A stretch of DNA of 52,697 nt from Paracoccaceae bacterium. GTDB lineage: Bacteria; Pseudomonadota; Alphaproteobacteria; Rhodobacterales; Rhodobacteraceae. Of this stretch, positions 39,100 through 47,662 are shown in pieces. Below the pieces are notes generated by a model. The model did no database searches and was not told the DNA's origin. It saw nothing but the letters and a program-made list of their open reading frames with translations. The position numbers were made by a program, and so were the translations under genes. Location: assembly GCA_028285485.1 (NCBI GenBank), contig JANQPC010000017.1, positions 1-52,697 on the forward strand, read 5' to 3'. Within the stretch, counting starts at the first letter, position 1. Each line of letters opens with the position of its first letter.

Positions 39100-39902
39100 C
39101 AAAGCGCGACACGCCTCAACTTTGGGATGTGATGACACACGATTATCGCAAAATTTCAACATGTTTCGAGATTTCTTTCAATTCTCGGCGCCAACTTGCC
39201 AAGTCTCTGGGCAGTTCTTGCCACCTGCTTGACCCGCCTCAATCCATCCGCCCGTGCGAACCGGTTCCGGCATGCGATGGTCTGGCCGGACCGCCCGCCC
39301 CTGATGGCGGGCGCGGGTTTTGCCTTCCGGATATTTCGGACTCACCTGTTTTCCCCGATCTGGGGCTGCGCGCTCGTTAACGGCCCGGCGCCGCTGGTGC
39401 CCCACACTACACGTATGCGTGACTCTACCTTAAGTTGATGGCGAAATGCGAGAACATTCTCGAATTGTCAGGCTCTTTTCGTTTGGACGGGCCGAAGGAA
39501 AGGCGGGGTACGCCCCAATAGTGCCGCGCGCCGGTTCGCACGCGTTCATCCGCTTGGCTTTCTTCAAGGCAGTTCAGGGCGGCAGGCGGGGCGGTGTTGC
39601 CCCGCATCTCGCCCCAATGCGTTAGCCGGCGCCGAAGGGGGAACGCGGCGCCGGCTAACCACCTGGGGTATGGTAGAACCAATCAAGACGGAGGGTTCAT
39701 CCTGTTCGTTCCTATAGTGGATGTTGCAGCGATTGCGGCTGAACCTGAGGATTTCTTTGACCTTTCTTGGGCAGGCCATTTTCTTTGGGAAATCAATGCG
39801 ATCAGCCGCGTCACCCGACGGCGGCGGGATGGCGCCGGAAGGGCGTTCGGCCATGCTGCGGCAGCCGCCCAAAACCCGCCGCCCGCACGCCCGCGGGCCA
39901 AT
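39100..39902. other. Long stretch without a convincing gene
   Basis: No frame in this span has the composition or motifs of a real gene. It contains one notable perfect hairpin, GTTAGCCGGCGCCG/CGGCGCCGGCTAAC at 39621-39659 (14-base stem, 11-base loop), and otherwise ordinary GC-rich sequence with AT-rich patches. Confidence 0.5.
39621..39659. repeat. Perfect 14-base-pair hairpin
   Basis: GTTAGCCGGCGCCG (39621-39634) pairs perfectly with CGGCGCCGGCTAAC (39646-39659) around an 11-base loop (AAGGGGGAACG). It is isolated in noncoding DNA with no T-run. It could be a protein-binding or repeated element, or a structural end of an RNA. Confidence 0.55.
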
Positions 39903-39950
39903 GGGTGAAAAATCACCCTATATGGTGTGAAATATTCTCCTATCAGGTGA
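39903..39950. promoter_or_regulatory. Cluster of GGTGA palindromes
   Basis: A perfect GGGTGA-AAAA-TCACCC palindrome at 39903-39918 is followed by two similar units, TCACCCTATATGGTG (about 39913-39927) and TCTCCTATCAGGTGA (about 39936-39950), 22-23 bases apart. The array looks like tandem operators. The nearest downstream unit on plus is the small-frame pair at 40,199-40,361. Confidence 0.4.
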
Positions 39951-40060
39951 AAGAATTAACAAATTGTGAGAACGCGCCGGGTTGGGCAGTTTGGAACCCG
40001 TGAATGCATGTGTTTCGCGTTCGAGTGTCTAACAAGTTCGTCGAGTACCGGCGGTGTGAT

Positions 40061-40127
40061 GTAACGAGTACTGAATGTGTGTATCCGGGCGGCTTCGTGT
40101 CCGAGCAGTCCGATCTGTAACGAGTAG
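40061..40127 (+). repeat. Short direct repeat TGTAACGAGTA
   Basis: TGTAACGAGTA occurs at 40061-40071 and 40117-40127, 56 bases apart, in the presumed leader upstream of the small reading frames. GAGTACCGG/AGTACCGGG also recurs nearby. Purpose unknown. Confidence 0.35.
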
Positions 40128-40198
40128 GAAAGTACCGGGAATCCTAGAACGGGACATCACAGCGTTAGCGGTGATTTTGTTAACACGCGGCGGAGGGC

Positions 40199-40258
40199 AT
40201 GGCGACTGAAGTCGCCACCCTAGCCGGAGGTTCTGGGAGAAGACCTGATGCTCGTTAA
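40199..40258 (+). CDS. Candidate 19-residue leader peptide
   Basis: A short frame, MATEVATLAGGSGRRPDAR, whose ATG follows a strong GGCGGAGG ribosome site. It overlaps the start of the next small frame, which suggests translational coupling. The first codons also form a 7-base-pair hairpin (GGCGACT/AGTCGCC at 40201-40216). No conservation can be checked; it may be a leader peptide or a chance frame. Confidence 0.3.
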   Translation: MATEVATLAGGSGRRPDAR

Positions 40259-40361
40259 TTGGAAAATGCTTGCGTTCTGGAGCATCCTCATCGTGGCGTT
40301 CTGCGCGCTGCAATCGCAGGCGACGAACAACTTCGTTGCGCTTTGGCTTCGGCTCTACTGA
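40248..40361 (+). CDS. Candidate 37-residue membrane peptide
   Basis: MLVNWKMLAFWSILIVAFCA is a hydrophobic membrane-type helix, followed by a short tail ending WLRLY. GGAGAA lies about seven bases before the ATG, though within a possible hairpin (AGGTTCT/AGAAGACCT). It is followed 44 bases later by a terminator-like hairpin, so a small transcript here is plausible. No family is recognised. Confidence 0.4.
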   Translation: MLVNWKMLAFWSILIVAFCALQSQATNNFVALWLRLY

Positions 40362-40404
40362 ACCGCTGGTTGGGGCAAACGACCTAATCCTCACGCATAA
40401 CAGC

Positions 40405-40426
40405 GCCCGGATCGCACCGGGCCTTT
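40405..40426 (+). terminator. Candidate intrinsic terminator after small frames
   Basis: GCCCGG-ATCGCA-CCGGGC followed by CTTT: a perfect six-base GC stem, six-base loop and short T-run on the plus strand. It would end the small transcript at 40.0-40.4 kb. Confidence 0.55.
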
Positions 40427-40494
40427 AAGGGGGCCGCATCCGCGCTTTGCAAAGCCGGCAGGCCCAGCCAGATCGAGCACATCCCTTCCAGGAT

Positions 40495-41415
40495 CTAGTG
40501 ACTTGGGTCGAGTGGTATCGCCACCCGCTTCGCAAGGGCTTGCTCGCGCAGGATGACATAGATCCCCGCGCCGATGGTGATCGCGATTCCAAGCGTGGCC
40601 AGCGGGCCGGGCAGATCGGAGAAGATGAGAAACCCCACCAGCGTGGCGAAGGGGATCTCAAGATACTGCATCGGCGCCACGGTTGAGGCGGGCGCGAAGC
40701 GCAAGGACCATGTCATCATCAGATGCGAGGCCGTGCCAAAGATCCCCATCGCGAGGATCAGCACCCAGCTATCGGCCGTGGGGTTGTTCCAGGCAAGCGC
40801 TGGCATAACAGCCGCCGGGGTCAGCGCAACGGCGGGCAGCAGGAAGCAGATCGCGATAACAGCCGAGAGCGCCTGCATCCCGATCGGATCGGTTTCCGCC
40901 GCGATCAGCCGGGTCACAAGCATGAAAACCGCGAAGATGAACGCGATGCCAACGGGCAGAAGCGCGGGCCACCCCACATCTGCAAACGCCGGTTGCACCA
41001 CCAAAAGCGTGCCGACAAAGCCCACGATGCAGGCTGAGATCCGGCGCCACCCAACCTCTTCGCCAAGAAACCAGTGGCCCATGAGAATGAGAATGAACGG
41101 CATCACATAGGCGATCGCCACCGCATCGGCGAGCGGGAGGTAGAGAAGCGCCGTGAAAAACGTGCCGATCCCCGCGATATGCAGGATTGTGCGGAAGACG
41201 ATGAGCAGGAGAATACGCCCCTCCGCGCGCCATGGCCTGCCTGTCAGAACCGTCAGCGGCATCAGGATCGCCGCCTGGATGGCAAACCGCAAAAGAACAA
41301 GCTGGCCAACCGCCATCTCGGGCCCAAGAAGCTTGGCCATCGCGTCTGCAAACGGGGCAAGGACGCAAAAGCCAAGCATGAGAGAGATGCCAAGCAGGGG
41401 GCGGTCTAGCGACAT
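40495..41415 (-). CDS. DMT/EamA-family transporter
   Basis: A 306-residue inner-membrane protein with about ten hydrophobic helices in two EamA repeats: the first begins LLGISLMLGFCVLAPFADAM and the second around PVGIAFIFAVFMLVTRLIAA. LPLADAVAIAYVMPFILILM is a typical EamA segment. Substrate cannot be told; relatives export amino acids or metabolites, or import carboxylates. It stands alone on its strand. Confidence 0.88.
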   Translation of the reverse strand: MSLDRPLLGISLMLGFCVLAPFADAMAKLLGPEMAVGQLVLLRFAIQAAILMPLTVLTGRPWRAEGRILLLIVFRTILHIAGIGTFFTALLYLPLADAVAIAYVMPFILILMGHWFLGEEVGWRRISACIVGFVGTLLVVQPAFADVGWPALLPVGIAFIFAVFMLVTRLIAAETDPIGMQALSAVIAICFLLPAVALTPAAVMPALAWNNPTADSWVLILAMGIFGTASHLMMTWSLRFAPASTVAPMQYLEIPFATLVGFLIFSDLPGPLATLGIAITIGAGIYVILREQALAKRVAIPLDPSH

Positions 41416-41623
41416 CCCCGCACGCTAGGTGCGAAAGTGGCGCTTCACAATACCCGCATCAGGACGCAGGCGCTGCGCGGCGGATCGAGCGCAGTAGGCG
41501 CCACGGGCCCGGCCCGGCGGCTCACCCATTGTCCCCACGCCGAGAGAGCGTTAGGCTGCGCGGCAAGAAGCGACGGGTTCTGAGAACCACCGTTGCCGCG
41601 CCGGGGCTGTTGGGGAGCAAATC

Positions 41624-42181
41624 GTGCTTGGCCGGATCGCCAGACGTATCGCGAGATCGGCCGCGAAAGAGGCCCTGCGCGATCTGAATGCCTCCCATGA
41701 GCAAGTGATGCATATCGCGGCTGCCGGGCAGGCGCGCGAATTGCGCCGCGGCACGGGGGTCGACAGTCTGTCCGAGGCGGAATTCAAGGTCACCTCGCAA
41801 TGGGGCGAAGACGGGATCATACAGTTTCTGATCGGGCAGATCCCCCTTACCCCGGCCCGCCAAAGCTTCATCGAGTTCGGAGTGGTAAGCTACCGGGAGG
41901 CCAACACGCGCTACCTGCTGCAGCACGATAACTGGCGCGGCCTGGTGATCGAAGGAACGGCGGCGGATGTGGCCTTGCCCTGCCCCGCATGCCTTGTGCG
42001 CGCCGCTGGAATTCGCTCCAACTCCGGCTCTCGCTCCAATACCGGCGGTTTTGCCGTGCCCACTGCCATCGCGTGCTTCTATGTGTCTGCGAAGCATGTG
42101 GCCTCCGGGATTGGCGCCCAGATCGCCCGAGCCATCGCATCTGCAGGCACCCCAGTCATCCAAGATGCACCCAGGAATTAA
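41624..42181 (+). pseudogene. Truncated or chimeric methyltransferase-like gene
   Basis: The first 115 residues look like a known glycan-associated methyltransferase-like family: VTSQWGEDGIIQFLIGQIP, then FIEFGVVSYREANTRYLL and NWRGLVIEGT, which align with the first strand and glycine region of a class I fold. After that the frame changes character: a Ser/Ala/Pro-rich sequence (LPCPACLVRAAGIRSNSGSR) with no methyltransferase features to a stop at residue 186. The opposite strand of this part has more natural-looking codons. The gene is probably truncated or fused by a rearrangement. GTG start with GGGGAG upstream. Confidence 0.5.
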
Positions 42182-42187
42182 GACCAA

Positions 42188-43099
42188 GTGCCTGCGCCAG
42201 TTGCCCTTTTTATCTTTGCTCGACCAGATCATACGCGCCGAACACTATCCGCACTGGCTCAGTGCCCAGAGGCGGGCGAAACCGATCTGATCGTTTTTTG
42301 CGATGGCCCGCGGAACGAAGATGACCGGCTGCGAGTGGAGGAGACGCGCGACATTGCGCGAAGCGCGAGCGGCTTTCGAAGTGTTCGGCTCCACGAACGG
42401 GAAGCGAACGTAGGGTTAGCGAAGAACATCATCGAGGGTGTTTCGATCATTGTCGCCCAATATGGCCGGATTATCGTTGTGGAAGATGACATCCGCGTCA
42501 GCCCCGGGTTCCTCACCTACATGAACCGCGCCCTCGATCACTTCGCGGCAAATCCCACGGTCTGGCACATCGCGGGCTGGTCTTACCCAATCGAGATTCC
42601 TGCGCAGGAAGAGACGTTTCTCTGGCGTGGGATGAACTGTTGGGGCTGGGCTACGTGGGAGGATCGGTGGAAAGCATTCGACAAAGATCCAGATCGGCTG
42701 ATGCGAACTTGGCGGCGCCGGGACATTTACCGCTTCAACATCGAAGGGGCGGAGCCGGGCTTCTGGCAGCAAGTTGAAATGAACGCGAGCGGTAAGATCG
42801 ATACATGGGCGATCTTTTGGTACGCGACAATCTTCGAACGTGAAGGGCTGTGTTTGAACCCTTCGGAGACGCTGGTTGAAAACATCGGGCTTGACGGAAC
42901 CGGCGTGCACTCACCGGATTTGGGAGAGATGCCTGAAATCCAGCTTAGCACCGAGGGCAACCTCGCCTTCCCGAGCGATATTTCCGAGAACGCAGCCGCT
43001 GTAGAGCTGATCGCCAACCATCTGCGCCGCCCGGCCACCAAGCTGCGCCGAAGGATTAAGCGCCGTTTGAAGAGGCTATTTCTGGGGGCCGGCAGGTGA
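42188..43099 (+). CDS. Glycosyltransferase family 2-like protein
   Basis: A 303-residue GT-A fold enzyme, probably transferring a sugar to a surface glycan. It begins VALFIFARPDHTRRTLSAL, continues with DLIVFCDGPRNEDD and reaches the metal-binding EDD at residues 99-101 in GRIIVVEDDIRVSPGFL. The later MNCWGWATWEDRWKAFDKD region is seen in related transferases. GTG start at 42188, overlapping the next gene at its end. The sugar is unknown. Confidence 0.85.
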   Translation: MPAPVALFIFARPDHTRRTLSALAQCPEAGETDLIVFCDGPRNEDDRLRVEETRDIARSASGFRSVRLHEREANVGLAKNIIEGVSIIVAQYGRIIVVEDDIRVSPGFLTYMNRALDHFAANPTVWHIAGWSYPIEIPAQEETFLWRGMNCWGWATWEDRWKAFDKDPDRLMRTWRRRDIYRFNIEGAEPGFWQQVEMNASGKIDTWAIFWYATIFEREGLCLNPSETLVENIGLDGTGVHSPDLGEMPEIQLSTEGNLAFPSDISENAAAVELIANHLRRPATKLRRRIKRRLKRLFLGAGR

Positions 43100-44334
43100 T
43101 CCGCGTTACCCACTTGAGCGCGGGGCATGCCATCTGGGGCGCGTTCCGCGCCGCAAGCCGTATACACGGCTCCCTGGCCGGTACCCCAGATGTGAGCAGC
43201 CGCATGTGGGTTCTCGACAAACAACTACCCGATCCTCTGATCAGCGAGCCCATTCCGCGGCGGCTTCTCAAACGCCGGAAAAAACTGGCACTGGTGGTCG
43301 GCCGTATCGCGAGAGCCTTGCGGCATGACAAAACCGTTCTTCATTCGCCCGCCGTCCTGCCCTCCAACTGGTCAGGCCGGCTCGCGCACAGCGACACCGA
43401 TATCGCTCATCTCCATTGGATCTGCTTCGAGATGGCGAGCATCGCGGATATTGGGCGGATTTCGAAACCCATCGTGTGGACCTTGCACGACATGTGGGCC
43501 TTTAGCGGCGCTGCCCATACCAGCGAGGAAGGCGGCTGGCGAACAGGGTACCTCGGCGAAGGCCACAGAGGTTTCGATCTGGATCGTTTTGTTTGGAACC
43601 ACAAGCGCCGGCATTGGCGCCGCCCGATGCACATCGTCTGCCCAAGCACCTGGATGGCGGGCTGCGTGCAGCAGAGCCCGCTTATGCGAGACTGGCCAGT
43701 CACCGTCATTCCAAACCCCATTGACGTCGATGTCTGGCGCCCGCGCGATCAACGAGAGGTAAGGCAGGGATTCAACCTTGATCCCGACGGCGCGTATCTG
43801 CTGTATGGCGCGCTTTCGAGCACGAGCGACCCCCGGAAAGGCTACGCGCTTCTGCAGGAAGCTCTCGCACAAGCGAAGTTTGAGCATGAGCGCCCTCAAC
43901 TTCTTGTCTTCGGAAATGCACAGGGCGAGGAACCACCTGTTCCCGGCTATGACGTCACCTACTTTGGACACATTACGGATGACGATCGCCTCTCGCGGCT
44001 ATACGCGGCAGCAGATGTCATGATCGTTCCATCGCGGCTTGAACCTTTCGGTCAAACCGCCTCAGAAGCGATGGCCTGCGGCACCCCCGTTGTTGCATTC
44101 GGCAATACCGGGCTGGCGGATATCGTGAGCCATGGTGAAACGGGCTATCTTGCAAGGGCCTTTGATACGAGCGACCTCGCAGATGGCATCTCTTCGATGG
44201 TTTCTCACATGCGCGGCGCGAAAGGCCCGGAGATACGCGCAAAGGCGCGCACACGGGTCGTCGAATCCTTCGCAAGCTCAGTTGTTGGCGCGCAATATGC
44301 GGAGCTTTATTCGAGCGTCGTTTCCCAAGGGTAG
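43096..44334 (+). CDS. Glycosyltransferase family 4-like protein
   Basis: A 412-residue GT-B enzyme. The N-terminal domain includes IVWTLHDMWAFSGAAHTSEE; the C-terminal nucleotide-sugar domain has LLYGALSSTSDPRKGYALLQ and the conserved EPFGQTASEAMACGTPVVAF motif (the E-x7-E pattern). GTG start at 43096 overlaps the preceding stop (GTGA), so the two transferases are one operon. Likely role: assembly of a surface polysaccharide or glycosylation of a surface protein. Confidence 0.9.
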   Translation: MIRVTHLSAGHAIWGAFRAASRIHGSLAGTPDVSSRMWVLDKQLPDPLISEPIPRRLLKRRKKLALVVGRIARALRHDKTVLHSPAVLPSNWSGRLAHSDTDIAHLHWICFEMASIADIGRISKPIVWTLHDMWAFSGAAHTSEEGGWRTGYLGEGHRGFDLDRFVWNHKRRHWRRPMHIVCPSTWMAGCVQQSPLMRDWPVTVIPNPIDVDVWRPRDQREVRQGFNLDPDGAYLLYGALSSTSDPRKGYALLQEALAQAKFEHERPQLLVFGNAQGEEPPVPGYDVTYFGHITDDDRLSRLYAAADVMIVPSRLEPFGQTASEAMACGTPVVAFGNTGLADIVSHGETGYLARAFDTSDLADGISSMVSHMRGAKGPEIRAKARTRVVESFASSVVGAQYAELYSSVVSQG

Positions 44335-44481
44335 CGCGGCACACCGTTGGGCTCATGCGCGTTCTTTGCTGGCCGCGCTATCGCATGGGCTCGTTCGGCG
44401 GCGGTCTCCATTGGCCAAGGCGCCACCCGCCTACCCGAATGCAATTGGCGATGGCCTGGCGCGCTACGCGAAAGAATTGTG

Positions 44482-44526
44482 TCACTTAGCGCAGCTTGAA
44501 ATCAAAGATTTCAACGCGTTAAGTGA
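44482..44526. terminator. Long hairpin between convergent glycan genes
   Basis: TCACTTAGCGC (44482-44492) pairs with GCGTTAAGTGA (44516-44526, one mismatch/wobble) and encloses TTGAAATC-AAA-GATTTCAA (44496-44514), a near-continuous 19-base-pair stem. It lies between the plus-strand glycosyltransferase and the minus-strand fusion gene and is a likely bidirectional terminator. Confidence 0.6.
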
Positions 44527-44558
44527 TACCTGATGTTTCAGGCATTTCGCCAAACGCG

Positions 44559-46826
44559 TTAGCGCTTGGAGAGCGAGTTCAGCATACGCTTAAGCAAATA
44601 CTTGGGGCGCTTGCGTTCCCTGGTGTTCATGAATTCCATCCCCGCATCTTCAACCCGAACGTCCTTTAACAAGACTTCCGCCGCCCAGGGATCATAGGGG
44701 ATCAGCCGGCGCTCCCTCAGCGAGGGCCGCATGAACTCATCCCCTTCCCCATTCAGCATCGTGGCCGCGAAGGAGAAAGAACTGTTCGCTATCGCAACCT
44801 TAGGGGCCACCGAAAGCGCCGCAAAATCGAGAAAGAAGCCCGGCTGAAGCGGTGCGATGCCGCTATCGGCCGCGGTCACAACGCGGAAATCGGAAAATGC
44901 GGAAACCGCTTCTTCCGGTTCATCCGACGCGATGTAGACAGTCACATCGCCATGGGCATTCCCAAGCGTTTCCAGCCAATCAAGATACCACTGATCCGGC
45001 GCAAGGAAGAAATAGCCATACCCGTAATCCCCCCTGCGCAAATGAAGCGCTACGGTTAGGCCGGGAAGCTCGCCGAACCAATCCTTGAGGCGCTGTGCGG
45101 CTTCCGCGTAGGCGCCCTTATACGCGAACTCACGCAAAACCCGTTCGCGATGGCCAAGATAATAGGCGGTGTGAAACTGAAAGAAGCCTTCGAAGGCGGT
45201 ATTGACGAAGGGGCCCAATCCATTACGGATTGCGCATTCCGGCTTATTGCTCGGGATTTCCAACGCAGTGTTTGGCATCACAGGCTTTTCGTCCAACCCG
45301 GGCGTGACGGTAAAAATATCGTCTCCGACCCACTTGTTGGTCGCCCCTACAAAGCCATGGTCATCGGCGTAGCAATGAACGAACAGATGTTGATAGAACT
45401 GGTTTCCAAAACGCCCCAGATCGCCAATTCCGGGATTTGACACTTTGGGGGACCGAACGTAAAGTGCGTCGCCCCAATCCGGGTGAAACGGTGTTTGCGT
45501 TTTCACTCGTGAAAACCCTAATGGCTCCAAAAACGCGTCAATTTCCCAGATTTTAGCGCAGCCCTTGAAACGTTCGGAATAATTCACCTCAAGCTGAATA
45601 GCTTCAATCGAATTCAGTGCTTCCGCCGCACCCCTCAATGCCAGGAGTTCGGCACCTTCGATGTCGATTGCAAGCAGGTTGAATTCGGCGGGAACTAGCC
45701 CGACTTCCGCCATGCAATCGTCCAACGTGCTGGTCCGAACATCGATTTGCTCTGTCGGCAAAATCGATGGATACATCTGCAGATGCTCCTCAAACTCAAG
45801 CAGGGAACTGCTTTGATCTGAAGAGGCTACGTTGAAGGTTGCGCGCCCTTCAGAGGCTGAGATTGCGCGTTCAACCACCGTAACCGCCGGGTTGTCCGAG
45901 AACCGTTCGCGCAATTGCGACGCCAGCTTGGGGTTCGCTTCAAAGAACGCAACCCGTTTGGCCCCGATCTGTTCATAAACACCGATCTCGTTGCCCTGAT
46001 GCGCACCTATGTGAAGAACGCCCTTCGGCTCAATTCCGAAACCCGCCAGGTTTTCGAAATAGGCCTGCATCTTCGGTTCTTTTTTCAGAAAGAGGCTGCT
46101 CAGCCTTTCATTCACGGCGAGGTAGATTTGAAACTCATAGTCTTCCAATGCCGGGTCGAAGATCTTGATCTCGGAGAATTCTACTCCGGAGAGCGAGAAG
46201 ATCCGATACCCGAATTGGCGGAGGATAAAGTAGACTTCTTCGAGGCGCCGATTGGCATCAAGATAGGTCCCGCCATATTCGAATTGAATGTAGTCCACGG
46301 CACCGCACCGCAAAAGCCCGCGCGCGCCCATCAGAACATCAAGTTCAGCGCCTTCCACATCAATTTTTAGAAAATCGATCTGCCCGCGTTCGGGTGCCCA
46401 GTAGGTATCGAGGCTCGTGGCAGGAACGGATTCGTTTACAACTCTGACCCCCTCCGCATTATCTGAGAAGGCCGCCCGATAGAAGATCGAAGACCAGCTT
46501 TCCCGCCCCTCCAGCCGATTGAACGAAACCTCGCCGGGCGCGCGCCATGCAGCGGCTGCCGTAACTTGGGCGTTCTCAGCAAACTCTTCCGCGAGCGCCT
46601 TTGCAAAATCCGGCAGCGGTTCGAACAGATGCAGTTCGGCGTTCGGCCGCAGTTTGCGCACCATGCGCGACCAGTGGCCCCGGTTCGCACCGATATCGAG
46701 CACCACGGGGGCTTCCCGCAAACAGCGATCGGCAATCTCGCGCTCAGCGTCACCCACCGAACCGAGCCGCTCGGGCAAGTGCCGTATCTGCTGCTTGGCC
46801 CTGCGCAGCCTACTCCTAATGCCCAT
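44559..46826 (-). CDS. Three-domain FkbM-FkbM-fucosyltransferase-like fusion
   Basis: A 755-residue protein. Residues about 35-235 are one FkbM-type methyltransferase: VVLDIGANRGHWSRM (41-55) and IDFLKIDVEGAELDVLMGA (150-168). Residues about 255-460 are a second: GVLHIGAHQGNEIGVYE (269-285) and FNLLAIDIEGAELLAL (382-397). Residues about 465-740 resemble GT11 alpha-1,2-fucosyltransferases: GRFGNQFYQHLFVHCYADDH (471-490), ALHLRRGDY (593-601) and the VAIANSSFSFAATML (677-691) segment. The start at 46826 is preferred because GGGGGCGAC precedes it; an upstream ATG at 46874 is also in frame. The domain combination suggests one polypeptide that fucosylates and O-methylates a glycan. Substrate unknown. 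Confidence 0.8.
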   Translation of the reverse strand: MGIRSRLRRAKQQIRHLPERLGSVGDAEREIADRCLREAPVVLDIGANRGHWSRMVRKLRPNAELHLFEPLPDFAKALAEEFAENAQVTAAAAWRAPGEVSFNRLEGRESWSSIFYRAAFSDNAEGVRVVNESVPATSLDTYWAPERGQIDFLKIDVEGAELDVLMGARGLLRCGAVDYIQFEYGGTYLDANRRLEEVYFILRQFGYRIFSLSGVEFSEIKIFDPALEDYEFQIYLAVNERLSSLFLKKEPKMQAYFENLAGFGIEPKGVLHIGAHQGNEIGVYEQIGAKRVAFFEANPKLASQLRERFSDNPAVTVVERAISASEGRATFNVASSDQSSSLLEFEEHLQMYPSILPTEQIDVRTSTLDDCMAEVGLVPAEFNLLAIDIEGAELLALRGAAEALNSIEAIQLEVNYSERFKGCAKIWEIDAFLEPLGFSRVKTQTPFHPDWGDALYVRSPKVSNPGIGDLGRFGNQFYQHLFVHCYADDHGFVGATNKWVGDDIFTVTPGLDEKPVMPNTALEIPSNKPECAIRNGLGPFVNTAFEGFFQFHTAYYLGHRERVLREFAYKGAYAEAAQRLKDWFGELPGLTVALHLRRGDYGYGYFFLAPDQWYLDWLETLGNAHGDVTVYIASDEPEEAVSAFSDFRVVTAADSGIAPLQPGFFLDFAALSVAPKVAIANSSFSFAATMLNGEGDEFMRPSLRERRLIPYDPWAAEVLLKDVRVEDAGMEFMNTRERKRPKYLLKRMLNSLSKR

Positions 46827-47026
46827 GTCGCCCCCGTTATCTTCCGCCCGGTCGCCGCCGCGCCTTTTGGCCATGTGATACCCAGATACTGCGGCCAAGC
46901 AACCTCGGCATCCCAATAAGTGCGTCGGTCCCCTTGCTGTGCGTTGATTTGCGCCGCCGGTGGCACTAGCGTGCCGCCGAACGGGCGGGCGAGCCGCCGA
47001 TGATCGGCAGATTGAGCAGGTGCCGC

Positions 47027-47662
47027 ATGAGACGAAAACTATTACACCGCTCGCGCCTTGGCCGCGAGTTTCTGACACCGCTGCGGGTGTTCCTTGAATG
47101 GAAAACGCGCGATTTTCTTGATCAGGCGCCCCAGTTCATCAAGCAGATCGTTTTCCAGCGCTACGGGGTACCGTATGGAACCTGGGTCGAGACCGGCACG
47201 TATTTGGGCGCCACCACCCGGTATCTGCACAGCCTGGGCGGCAAGGTCATCACCATAGAGCCAGAGCCAACGCTTTACGCCAATGCGCGCGAGGCGCTGG
47301 AGCCCATGGGGATAACACTGGTGAACGGCACCAGCGAAGAGGTGCTCGAAGGGATCGTCGAGGGCCTTGAGGGCGATGTGAACTTCTGGCTCGACGGCCA
47401 CTATTCGGCGGGGCCAACCTTCAAGGGCGCCACGGACTGCCCGATTGAGGTTGAGCTTGCGACGATCGAGAAGGGCCTTGGGCAAATGGGCCGCGTATCC
47501 ATCCTGATCGATGATGTGCGCCTATTTGTAAGCGACGCCCCCGAGAACGCCGATTACCCGGCCCTTGATGTGCTGGTGGCCTGGGCCAAGCAACACGGGT
47601 TTCGCTGGCAGATCGTGCACGACATCTTCATCATGCAGAACTGGTCTCCAGGGGCCCCGTAA
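47027..47662 (+). CDS. Class I methyltransferase-like protein
   Basis: A 211-residue protein with a Rossmann-type pattern: GTWVETGTYLGATTRYL, VITIEPEPTLYANAREAL, NFWLDGHYSAGPTFKG and VSILIDDVRLF are placed as in class I SAM-dependent methyltransferases, often seen near glycan genes. The start at 47027 has GAGCAGG six bases upstream; an ATG at 47000 is also in frame. Its last 32 bases overlap the end of glpD on the other strand. The reaction is not known. Confidence 0.65.
   Translation: MRRKLLHRSRLGREFLTPLRVFLEWKTRDFLDQAPQFIKQIVFQRYGVPYGTWVETGTYLGATTRYLHSLGGKVITIEPEPTLYANAREALEPMGITLVNGTSEEVLEGIVEGLEGDVNFWLDGHYSAGPTFKGATDCPIEVELATIEKGLGQMGRVSILIDDVRLFVSDAPENADYPALDVLVAWAKQHGFRWQIVHDIFIMQNWSPGAP

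Noticed and set aside
40026-40121. A 31-residue frame starting with GTG upstream of the small reading frames
   Set aside because: It is open but has no ribosome-binding site and no recognisable feature; it fits chance.
39100-40500. tRNA or CRISPR in the long noncoding stretch
   Set aside because: No cloverleaf or GTTCRANNC T-arm pattern and no regular direct repeats with unique spacers were seen.
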